64,000 bases of DNA from Chloromonas sp. AAM2 (Eukaryota > Chlorophyta > Chlorophyceae > Chlamydomonadales > Chlamydomonadaceae), in NCBI GenBank assembly GCA_004335635.1, contig QAXH01005294.1:4376-68375 (forward strand). The letters are read 5' to 3'. The translations under genes were made by a program, and so were the position numbers. Shown here piece by piece: positions 49,801-59,385 of this stretch. Each line of letters starts with the position of its first letter. Within the stretch, counting starts at the first letter, position 1. Below the pieces are notes generated by a model, which was given only the letters and a program-made list of their open reading frames with translations, ran no database searches and had not been told where the DNA came from.

Positions 49801-50988
49801 CTGGAACTGTTGGTGGACGTTGCATTCGTGTAACTCGCGGCATTGCTCTCTGCATGTGAGTGCTTGCTCCACACGTCTTGCTCCGCAGCCATCTGGGGGA
49901 CGCCCGCGCCACGGATATGAGCTGGCGCAGGAACGAACACAACGTGGGGCAGCTGGTGCGGCAGGCGTGGGACCAGGAGACCTTCACCATCGGGTTCACT
50001 ACGCACACAGGTGCGTTGTAAGCGAAGCAGGAACGATGCGCAGCCGGAGATTGTGCGGCTAGTCATGCATCGGAGCATGTGTGGGATAGACAAATGCACA
50101 CCGCAGTGAGAATGCTGGTCAGATCTTTGTCTGGAAGAAATCACGTGCGCGCTCCATCGTTGCAGGCACTGTCGCTGCGGCGGACGATTGGGACGGACCC
50201 ATGCGCGTCAAGCGGGTTAATCCCAGCATGAACTCCTCCATCGAGTCGGTTATGCACACGACAGGCCTGACACACTTTGCACTGGAAGTCGCCAAGGAGC
50301 CTGCGCGGAATGTGCTGCAGGTGAGGCACACTTGTCATGACAGCATTGTCATGTTCGCCTAAGCCGTGCGTCTTCCGTTGCTGTGTGATCAAACTCCAAA
50401 CTCGTTTGACTGCGTTTTGCCCAGAGTTCAGAAGCATGCCAATAGTTCCGGATTCATTCACTCTGTAGAGATTTGTTGACTGGTACCAGTTAACGTCACA
50501 TGAAGTCGTCCAATTGCGTCCGTTTGGTTGCCTGGTATCACGCCAACTTGGGGTGGGGTGCCAATATTTGCGTGCAGGATGTCCTGTTGGAGCGCGCCAT
50601 TGGCGTCATTTACAGGCCTGACACGGAGCGCTGGTCGCATTATTTTGACTCGTACGTACCGGGCCAATTCGACATGCTCATCCATGTGGAAAACACGCAC
50701 GCGGTGAGCAATCATTTGTGCGGTGTGCGACATAGGGCTTTGCGACATACGGGAAGACGACTAGCGCGAACCAGTCAGATGTAGGTGACGGTGGCCTTCC
50801 CACACGCTGTATGGCCCGAGAAGCGGATCACAGCGGCGAGCACACACACAGTAAGCGGCCGACGCAGGCGCTACTTATTTTTGATTTGCCTTAACACATC
50901 ATCGCAGGTCACGCCTTTGGACCCGGTCTCTGCCAAGTACCCACCACAGGACGAGGACATGCCCGAGACCTTCCCTGAGGCTTTGTGA
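46882..50988 (+). CDS. Erythromycin-esterase-family hydrolase (EreA/EreB-like)
   Basis: Member of the Ere family, known from bacterial macrolide esterases and many homologues of unknown substrate; the substrate here is unknown. Exons 46882-46974, 47112-47208, 47341-47408, 47698-47817, 48144-48239, 48389-48516, 48976-49138, 49356-49417, 49584-49712, 49889-50010, 50166-50320, 50578-50703 and 50908-50988 join in phase to 479 residues, close to the family length. Conserved blocks in order: [11 protein letters not shown] (expected active-site Glu and His), [65 protein letters not shown] (second expected His), VGQLVR and [20 protein letters not shown]. The first exon ([10 protein letters not shown]...) is Ser/Thr/Arg-rich and could be a short targeting sequence. 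Twelve introns with host-like signals argue against recent bacterial transfer or contamination. Confidence 0.92.
48784..48806 (+). repeat. (ATTC)n microsatellite in an intron
   Basis: Five to six ATTC units in the intron before the exon at 48976 of the esterase-family gene. Confidence 0.9.
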
Positions 50989-51654
50989 GCGCTTTCCGAG
51001 CCGCATGGCTTTGTCATGGTGCTGGTGTTGTTGTCAAGCAGTGCCTTCAGCTGCGACAGACAAAGCATTTTTGTCGCGCGTGGGATACTTGCTACGCTGG
51101 TGTCTCTGTCTGCAATACCATTACCAGTTAGTTGCCTGATGCCTTAGTTTCAAGGATTGTTCACGTTGTGTTTGGCATGCTATGCTCTCGAGTTTTCCGT
51201 TGAGTTGTGTTGGTTATGCATCAGGTGAATATGTTCAGTGCGGCGTGAGGACACTGCGCACAAAGGATCAACCGTCGGGAAAGTGATAGGCCACTTGATT
51301 TTGCACATGACTGTTGGACAATGCACTGCGAATAGTGAAGGCGGAATCGTTTGCGTGCACATTGTCGAGCATGCCTGCAACTATGTGCTGGACAGCTGCT
51401 TTGAATAAGCACTAGCGCAGACCTTCCCCCACATTGGTTATTGATGTGCTTCTTAAGTTCTTGCAAGTAAACATACACAGTTCTAGTCCGCCAAACTGTC
51501 TGTCGAGCAGCAACCAATGAAACACGTGACAAGGATTAAATTTCGAGGCAAGAGTAAGCAAGCATAAGTAAAGGACCTGTCTCGGTCATGAGCAAACACA
51601 AGGAGCCTACGCCCCTGTTCCGGCACACATGTGTTTATTCGGAACATCATGTGC
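50989..51654. other. Intergenic between esterase-family and ABCI12-like genes (convergent)
   Basis: No gene seen; this should hold two 3' UTRs. It contains the second copy of a short dispersed phrase (51416-51440: CGCAGACCTTCCCCCACATT+GGTTA) also present at 14876. Confidence 0.5.
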
Positions 51655-53925
51655 TTATTTAAAATGCGCCACTGCATATGACAAACCGACGAGAGCTAAA
51701 AGGGCCAGTACATTGGCGACAGCCGAGGTCTTGTTTGCATTCATCATGTACAGCCGCTGGCGCTCTGGACCCTGGAACCCTCTCACCACCATTGCCTGAG
51801 CGATGTTTTCGCTCCTGCATTCAAGTGTACACACCGCATCGCAAATCATGGCCCTTCATACACATGCCTGATCCAGCACGACCAGGAAATGAATATGTTT
51901 TACGTACAGGTGATAGGGCAGCAGTAGTCATGTAGCCTGCATGCCTGGCTTGTCAGCGATGCAATGAAGTGCGTACAAAGCACGCAACCAGACAATCGCG
52001 CCCGGAGCTGCTCTTACCTGTAGAACAGATTGGCAAACAGTCTCACGCACAGCCTTGAAGCCATGGCCAAGGAGCCTCTCCCGCCCTGAGCAGCCCAGTC
52101 CACGCCCCGTGCCGCCAGTCCAAGGCAAAGGTTACGGACCTGCACATGATGTGGCAGTGAGGAATGCGCTTGCATGGCGCAAGGTTTAAGCTCACGATAT
52201 GCGCACTTACATGCAGCAGTGAATGTAGTTGTTCACGGAGTTCACATGCACACAGCATGACCTGCACCTTTCCGTGACGCGTGCAAGTGACAAATGCATA
52301 AACGATACCCACAAAGACGTCCCTGAACGATTTGTTTTCCTGACTGCTCACTGGGCGGCGGAGGTCTCAGGAAAATGATTCTCCTATAGACGAGCCCTTC
52401 TGAAACAGAATTTGCGGTAATAATCAATTTCTGGTCACTGTGGCAGATTGAATATTAGAGAATCTCAGGGAGAGCTGACAGGCCCTATGATGATCATGTG
52501 ATGACGAAGACTTGGCTAAGAGGCTAGCTGCAGCCGGCGAGTCAACAGCTTCAAACTGATACCCATGTTGCTAGGATTTTGAACGTTACATGTGCTGTTA
52601 TGACCGTAAAAACAGTGCGTAGTCAAAATCCGTCGATCCCTCGAGGCCAACCCAAGTTTGACCGGCCTTATCTTCTTGCCTGCCAATCAGGTCAGAGCCC
52701 TCTCTTCGGATTCTCCACCAGAGCTGAGCAAGGACCCAGCTGGCTTGATCTCAATGAATTGCTAGCTCGACCTAGCTGACGTTTTGGGGTAGAAAGTGAC
52801 AGGGTCGCGGTTTGCCTTTAACCCCCTTACCCCCTCCCCCTGCCCACGCTTCTCACCTCTTCAAATACCAATGACATGAATCGCAGCGATAGCAGCAACG
52901 TCAAGGCCATTTCCTGCATTTCCAGACAGCAACAAAACAAAACAGCCACAACGTTACTATGCATCCCAGACCAACTGGTTGGCTCGCACTGGAGTAAAGA
53001 CAGCTCCTTTTGTACAAACAGCAGCTGTGACTATCACCACGGCAAAGGCTTGAGCTGACCGTGATTGTATTGCCAGTCTGACCCCCACGTCAAGTCTGAC
53101 CCCCATGGCAACCGCCGGCCCACGAGATCTTTCCAAGTTCAAAGCCACCATGCTGAAACACTCGGCTGCTTTTGCGGCAGAGACCTGGTGCTGCAGTAAA
53201 AGTGCGAGCTTGGCTGGTTGTCGCTGCGGTGCCAGTCTGTCCCACCTGCACCGGCGCCTTGACCAGCCTGAGGGGCCCGAGCCACCACCTGAGCGCCAGC
53301 GCCATCTCCTCTCCCGGGGTGGTCACCAGGCACAGGCTGGCGGTCTGCAGCGCGCAGAAGGTCAGCGCTCCGGCAGTCACCGCCAGATTGACAGACCTGC
53401 GGAAGACACACGGCATGGAAGCAGAGCACCACAAAGCCAGGGGCGTCGAAGGGGTTGAAACAGTGAGCCAGAGCCAGACAAGGCTTGCTTTGGAAGCCTG
53501 CTTTGAGGAGAGTAGGGCCAGACAATCAATCCTCAGGGTCCAGGAATCCCCAGGATTCAGAAAGGCCTGGTGTTCAAACAAATCCTGTGGTGCTAGCAGC
53601 TCCAGCTGCGTGCCAGCAACATCCATTACCCCCCACATGTTGTGCCATGTGCTATGTATCCTTCAGCAGAGCCAGCTTTAGCTGCAGTTCCCACCCATTT
53701 GTGACCCCGACCACGCAAGCAACACAGCCTGCCTACGCCAGGCGTGGAGCGGCTGCACCTCGCAACTCAACAAGGGCTACCCGGCATGCTTTGCCTTGCC
53801 CGTGACGCACCTGTGTGTAATGGTTATGAAGAACACATGCAGGATTACGTAGTGGTAGTCTGTTGGGGGGATGGCGGACAGACCGTCCAGCCCTAGTGTG
53901 GGGCTGCGGGGCTGCGGGCACCGGA

Positions 53926-53970
<45 letters not shown>

Positions 53971-54008
53971 NNNNNNNNNNNNNNNNNNNNNNNNNNNNNN
54001 NNNCCGGA

Positions 54009-54070
<62 letters not shown>

Positions 54071-55958
54071 ACCTTTGCTGCAGTTGGACTGGTGCTGTGG
54101 TTTGAACAATGCGCTTTATGGCTGGCAATGACTCAGTCACGGAGTGTGTGGAGTCGATCACCCGAAGTAAGGGCTTGAATTGTTTCTGCCAAAGTAGGGC
54201 AAGTCCAGCCAGTGGCTGCTACAATGTATAAGGCACGTTGCCATGCTTGATGCATGAAACATTCCATCCGCTATTCTGACGCCCTTGCCGAAAAGTGGTG
54301 GGGGGTAAAGCCAGTTGATAGGCGCTGCCTGCCAACCCCCTCACACCACACGCTCACCTGAAGGACCGGAGGCACACCGTCCGCCCCCAGTGCAGTGAAC
54401 AGGAAGATCACACCACACAACACGCCCAGGCGTGATAACTGCACGTGCAAGAGGTGTTTACGGAAACTGGCCAGGGAGGAAAAGGATGTATGGAGCATGG
54501 TAGACAATGGTTGCAATGGCGCAGTCAGTAGGAAAACATCAAAATTGGGGGTGGTTGACAACAGCCATGAAGTGTTGTTGACCAGCATGCACCGGCATGT
54601 GCCATGGTATGGTGTGCCCAGATCATTCATGTGCTACACAGTCACCCACCGCCATCACTGGTATGCTAGCACCCACATGCTGCATGAGCACACATGCAAG
54701 ACTGTTTTGAGATTACTTCACAGCGGCCGCAGCCGTTCTGTGCCTGCCCCTAGTCTCTGCATGTGCTGGTGAGCTGCATATGCATGCACAGTGCGGCTGG
54801 CACACAAACAAGCCCAAATCCTTAGCGTGATTGCCTGGTGCCAGCCATGCAAACACAGCTGTACACGCATCTGTATGGCTCCTTGGCACAAGTCAGCTGT
54901 ACACGCACCTAGGTGGCTTAGGTTGTGTTATCTTACCTGCGACCAGCAGAGCCTGGGTGGCAGCACCAGTGCTGTGAGTAGCGCCACCACCCCGGCTATG
55001 GACAGGCGTATGGGGATGGAGGCGCGGGCGATCATCAGGTACAGGGCAATGAGCCACAGCTGCAGCCGGGGCAAGACAGGTGGCGCAGCTGTGGAGCCAT
55101 GCACCCGGAGAACCACTTGAGTAGAGCCCAAACAGAACACCAGCAGTTGCCCTGCTACGCCCTGCACCAGCAGCTGAAGCTGCAAGCGAGATGCCTTCTG
55201 GCTTGACAAGTCCTTCTGGTAGTGCGTGATTGGTCTGGTGATGAGGCTGTTGCACCATGACCATGGCTGGCCTAGGAATCCCTTCCCAAAACCCTGCCCT
55301 GTGCGCTGTTCTGTGTGCCATGACGCTTGAGTGCCAGTTTGTTTCCCTGTTACCTGCTTGATGCGTGCGTCAACTTTGTGAAGGAAGGTGGCTGGCTCGG
55401 GCACAAAAGAACTGCATGCGGGTGGCAAGGCATCAGACTCAGCTGCATGTGCAACGCGGCCATGAAACCACAAGATCATGTGGCATGCTGGTCCAAAATC
55501 ATGCCATGCATTAAGGTTGCCGTTGTGGACTTGTGTGCCGTGTTCAAAGTGAACCGTCGTGGTAACCCCTGCATGGCTGCTCCTGTTGGGCATGTTGCAC
55601 GGACAAGTGACATGAATCGATCTGCTGAACTCCATACAAGACTAGATAATAGAATACGGCAACTATTGTAATGTGGCATGGGCATGGACATGAAGCGCAA
55701 AGAACCTGGGGCAGGCAGGGTTGCAAAGGCTGCAGGGCATGATAGTCGAGTGTAACACGAGTATGAACATGAGGATGCACCTGTATGGCACGTTACTGAT
55801 GCCCAGAATGCCGTTAAGTATCTTCTGCTGCAAGGGCGTGTTCTTCTTTGACTGCTTTGTTGTGGGGGCGGGCTGGGGTGGAGGAGGCAGTGGGGTTGCC
55901 GGTTGCTGAGAGGCTCCTTCTGTGGAGGGAGATACCGCCCGCAATAATTGGCTGCTTT
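51655..55958 (-). CDS. ABCI12-like chloroplast EcfT/CbiQ transmembrane protein
   Basis: Homologue of the transmembrane (T) component of energy-coupling-factor transporters; plant ABCI12 is plastid-located and probably works with plastid ABC ATPases. Minus-strand exons from 5': 55958-55781, 55411-55354, 55059-54937, 54438-54358, 53911-53811, 53396-53246, 52913-52857, 52139-52018 and 51814-51655; phases agree. Conserved order: Pro/Gln-rich transit-like stretch, KILNGILGISNVPY, PATFLHKVDARIK, two helices (LWLIALYLM..., LLTALVLPPRLCW), LCGVIFLFTALGADGVPP, DYHYVILHVFF, SASLCLVTTPGEEMALALRWW (helix and Ala-Leu-Arg motif; first residue differs), MALTLLLSLRFMSLVFEE, ARGVDW and the EcfT coupling motif SENIAQAMVVRGFQG, then a last helix. 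The first coding exon is missing; a frame at 55959-56246 might contain it. Intron 5 (54357-53912) holds a CA repeat with an N gap. Confidence 0.88.
53929..54068. repeat. (CA)n microsatellite with a 33-base assembly gap
   Basis: About 42 bases of CA, Ns at 53971-54003, then CCGGAGCG and more than 60 bases of CA. The sequence just left of the first CA run is also CCGGAGCGCACAC, so the flank appears twice. It lies in an intron of the ABCI12-like gene, next to the acceptor of the exon at 53811-53911. Confidence 0.95.
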
Positions 55959-56460
55959 CTGCAGATCTGGATGATGAGCAACCTGCATGGTCGTCAATGC
56001 ATGAGATGCATGACCCGGTGCCCCGCTCAAGATGATATAGGTCAGGAAGGCCAACTGCGTACCGTCTCTATGATTGTGATGATGACTCCAGCCAGTGACG
56101 TGGCGAGCTGAGGCTGCATAGAGCCATGCTGACTGTGCAGTCCTGGCAGCCGGCCTGGGGTGCCTAGACCACTGTAATTCACATCGAGGCGAGACTCCCG
56201 CAGCTTGCATGCGGTCCATAACGCAGGATTCCATACTTGCAGTCATTAAGCAGGCATGTCAAACTGTGATTGCTGGTCAATTTCAAGCGGCGAAGTAACG
56301 CCACGTTTCTAAAGCGAGCACAAAAGACCTTTCTTATCTGATCAGATCTAGCTGGTTTTACAGGCGACGGAGCTTACTCACCATGTCACAATAGTACCAA
56401 GGTACTGAAAGCTCTCCGCGCAGCCACCGGCTCCCAGCTGTCCTTCAAATTGCAGTTGAA
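55959..56460. other. Divergent region between ABCI12-like and WW-protein genes
   Basis: The genes point away from each other. The right part probably holds both promoters; the left part (minus-strand frame 55959-56246, starting MTASMESCVMDRMQ) may hold the transit-peptide exon of ABCI12, but I could not join it in phase with confidence. Confidence 0.4.
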
Positions 56461-57176
56461 ATGGCACGGGTTCGGACGATACCAGTGCTGCTCTGCTTGG
56501 CAGCGTTGTTCGCCCATGTGTTTTCGTTCACAAAGATCAGCGACGTGCCATTCACTGAGACCGACGAGGATGGCGTCACGCAGTTTGTTGTAACCATTAC
56601 AGGCAAGGTTCCTCTTGAGCTTGTAGCAGCTGCGGTCCAGCTGCGCTGCGGACACCAGAAGTGAGACACATTTGTGACCCGGTCACTTACATTCTGATTG
56701 ACATGGTGCCTGGTCCCACAGGAAAGAAGTGGACCCTGCATTACCACGAAGAATACAATCAGGTCTTTTTCAGAGAGAAGGAGTCGCAGCAGTCAGTGTG
56801 GGACGATCCACGATCACTTCCTCTAACTGGTCAGTTTGTTCAGCTTAGTCAGATCACGCCCAGTGCCCCTGGCTCTTATTATCACACATGGAGCTGTCCC
56901 AGCTGTCTCATGGCATCTTCCAACTCAGGAACCAGGCCATGCCTTAAGGATGGACGTCTGCTTTTGTGCTTTCGTGCAGATGAGGAGAGAGCCTCGTTGC
57001 CACCTGAGGTGCTCGAGGGATATGACCGCAAACCATTTGACGCAGCTGCAGCGGAAATGCAGGGAACTGCCCGAACCAGCAGCACCGTTGTCACCGTAGT
57101 GGCTATTGTGCCGCTTGTTCTCTTCGCCATGGGTGTTGCGGGACGCATCTGGTACCTGCACGTGAGCTCAGACTGA
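56461..57176 (+). CDS. Small membrane protein with signal peptide, WW domain and one transmembrane helix
   Basis: Not a named family to me. Exons 56461-56660, 56722-56829 and 56980-57176. The start gives a classic signal peptide (MARVRTIPVLLCLAALFAHV), followed by an Asp/Thr-rich segment. Exon 2 encodes a WW-domain-like stretch: Trp, 22 residues, Trp, two residues, Pro, with the central aromatic pair (VFF) and the closing VWDDPRS. Exon 3 is acidic (DEERASLPPEVLEGYD) then ends in a membrane helix (TVVTVVAIVPLVLFAMGVAG) and a short tail. WW domains normally bind Pro-rich peptides inside cells; here the topology would place it in the lumen or outside. The junction of exons 1 and 2 is one base out of frame with the only visible donor and acceptor, so either a sequence error or a mis-modelled first exon must be assumed. 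Confidence 0.6.
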
Positions 57177-57388
57177 CGCAGAATTGCTCCACAAGCTTTA
57201 GCTACAGTCAGCTGTGCGACAATGCAATGCGTATTCAAGACAAAATAATCATGCTGCTTCTGCCCTGCCCAACCGTGTGCAGACAAACTAATCATCTTCT
57301 TGCGTCTTTTACAGTGTCTGTGAGCATATACATCAATAAAAGACATCCCAGCTTAATGGCTTTGAGGAGCTCAAAAGAATCAAACAGA

Positions 57389-57487
57389 ACCCACACAAAC
57401 TTTCACAGGCTTGGGCGTACAAACATTGTCCAAGTTGAACCCACTCGGATTTTCACAAGTTTGGGCAAACAAACAATGCCCGAGTTG
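57389..57487 (+). repeat. Imperfect 50-bp tandem duplication
   Basis: Units around TTTCACAGGCTTGGGCGTAC (57401) and TTTCACAAGTTTGGGCAAAC (57451), both preceded by AACCCAC and followed by AAACATTGTCC/AAACAATGCCC and AGTTG. The divergence suggests an old duplication. Confidence 0.75.
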
Positions 57488-57501
57488 CATTCCACAAGTA
57501 G

Positions 57502-57912
57502 CGCTTGCCCGGTTCAATCATCTGCTCAATGATATGGTGTTCTATGCACATGCCTCGCAGACGTACTACCCAGAGTTGCTGTTCCCCTCCAAGGAACGCA
57601 AGGCACGATACAAATCAGGTTCAAAGTTCAAGGCACAGAAAGCACGAGGCAAGATGAGTCAGGTCAGTGGGTTGGCCGCAATTACATGCACTGAACCAGA
57701 CACACACGGGTAACACACGTCAGCCAAGCACCCTGCGGCGTGGGACTGCCATTGGGTGGGGCGTCCACTGTCGTCAGTTTGGAAACGAACCGGCTGGCTT
57801 TTTCCAAGGTCGAGTGGAGAAGGCTGCCTTTTTCTCCTGTTTCCCTGCTGTTCTAATGGGCAGCCGCTGTTGTACGCAGGATGGCAAGGGCGGGCGCAGC
57901 GCAAACAGCTAG
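57502..57912 (+). CDS. Fragment of a small, basic, unrecognised protein
   Basis: A frame reading FNHLLNDMVFYAHASQTYYP, then ELLFPSKERKARYKSGSKFK and AQKARGKMSQ ends at a good donor (57663, GTCAGT). The next exon at 57880-57912 (acceptor TGTACGCAG) continues in phase with DGKGGRSANS and a stop. The composition (aromatic helix followed by a Lys/Arg-rich tail) looks coding, but the 5' exon and start codon are not found and no family is recognised. It could be the 3' end of a gene whose start lies near 57200, or a gene remnant. Confidence 0.4.
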
Positions 57913-59385
57913 TGACAACGCTGATAACATTGAATGATGCAACAGAAAGCACAGCCACCTGGCTGTCAGTGGAGTGGCTGTACAGCACATCTGCAGGCTA
58001 GGGTCTAGGCAGGCCTTGTTGATGCTGTTGATGAGCCTTGTCAGAGCGCTCTTGACTCGGCCCTTATGTGCATGGCAGGATGGTTTGCAGTGACTGTTGC
58101 AAATTCTTGAGCGCCCAGGTTGGCCGCCACTCAAGTTGGCCGAGGCCTTGATGCCACCACAGAATCTGAGTCTGCATGACCAAGGTGCTCATCCAAGTCC
58201 ATATCTGATCCGAACTGGCAAGTGTCTGGTAGGCGGGTCGACAGGGTCGGCAAGCAGACTGCAGCTTCTAGGCATGTGAACTTTGGAGACCCTCTCCTCA
58301 TGTGAACTTTGCTATTCCAATGCAAAGCCCCATATATACAGGGCCAGCTGGAGTGTTCTCCTGTGTGGCCACTTTCAAAACAAGATCTGAAATGCAGCCT
58401 TGAATTGCTCGAGTTCGAGCGATAATAGCACCTTAGCGGGTGCTCCTGATTTACAAAAGGATGGCCCTTAGCAGCACTGCTGATGGCAACTTTGAGCTTC
58501 TTCCAGTCGTGACACCTTTCCAACTCTTGCTGCCATACCACTCCCCTAATCTTATGGTTCTTGCTTTCCTGCGTGTGCGTGGACCGCAGGAGACAGCCTG
58601 CTGACCCGAGCAGTGCAATGCTCGTTTCTTTTTGTGATTTGATTTTACAGCTGCCTGTGGACCGGACAGGTGCAGTCATGTCCTTATATGACAGGCATTT
58701 GACCTGGTCAGACAGTACTAATTTGTCCACACGGCTTTATCAGGCAATGCAACGTCTGTTCCCTCAGCCCAGTGATCCTCACAGGACAGTCATCTCTCAA
58801 TGTAAACGATCTGCCACCGTAACGCCCAGCAGATCGGTCCGGGCCTCGGCACCTCCGGGGCCTCTGCACGTCCGCAGCACGTCACCATGTGGCAGCAAAT
58901 TGCATCAAAAAAGTTTCAGTGCAGGACGCAAGACAAACTTTTTTTTTAACCTAAGCTTGGTTTTTCAGACTGATCTTCAGATTTTGTGTGATGTGACATC
59001 GAGGGGTGACCACCACCATTACTATCCAGGTGTGTCGCAATCCTCTTCACTTGTAGGTTAGACGGGCTGGAGACCCTCCCCTCATGTGATACGACATCTG
59101 AACTTTTTGGAGGGCGTGGAAATCAAACAATAACTGTGATTAAGAATGAGGTTTTGTAGCTGCAGATATGCAGCTGTTCTCCGTTTTATGTATGCTGGAC
59201 AACAAGCACAAGGCCTACCAAAGTGTGTGTATGCACCAGCACATGCATCACATGCTCCTTGTACTCAAGGAAGAACAGGGGGTCCGTGAGGTGCTGGTTG
59301 TACCTGTCGTGAGTATGCATCAGTTGCCCTGCGCGCCCGCCCAAATTCAACCCAAACCCTGGGGGTAGGGTTGACCAGGCGTCCC
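57913..59385. other. Intergenic upstream of the SHPRH-like gene
   Basis: I support no gene here. A 166-codon plus-strand frame (58561-59061) and a 199-codon minus-strand frame (58131-58730) overlap and neither has a domain. The phrase GAGACCCTC(T/C)CCTCATGTGA occurs at about 58284 and 59070 and may be another short dispersed repeat. Confidence 0.45.

Noticed and set aside
52207..52257. 17-codon minus-strand exon candidate in ABCI12 with good splice sites
   Set aside because: Its translation is polar and does not match EcfT; the exon at 52857-52913 encodes the expected LTLLLSLRF helix and fits the phase.
53733..54161. Val/Cys or His/Thr repeat proteins on both strands
   Set aside because: They are translations of the (CA)n microsatellite and run through the N gap.
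54928..55635. 235-codon continuous minus-strand frame in the ABCI12 region
   Set aside because: It contains two real exons (55354-55411 and 54937-55059), but the sequence between them begins with GTAACA and ends with a branch/acceptor pattern, and homologues lack it, so it is read-through of an intron.
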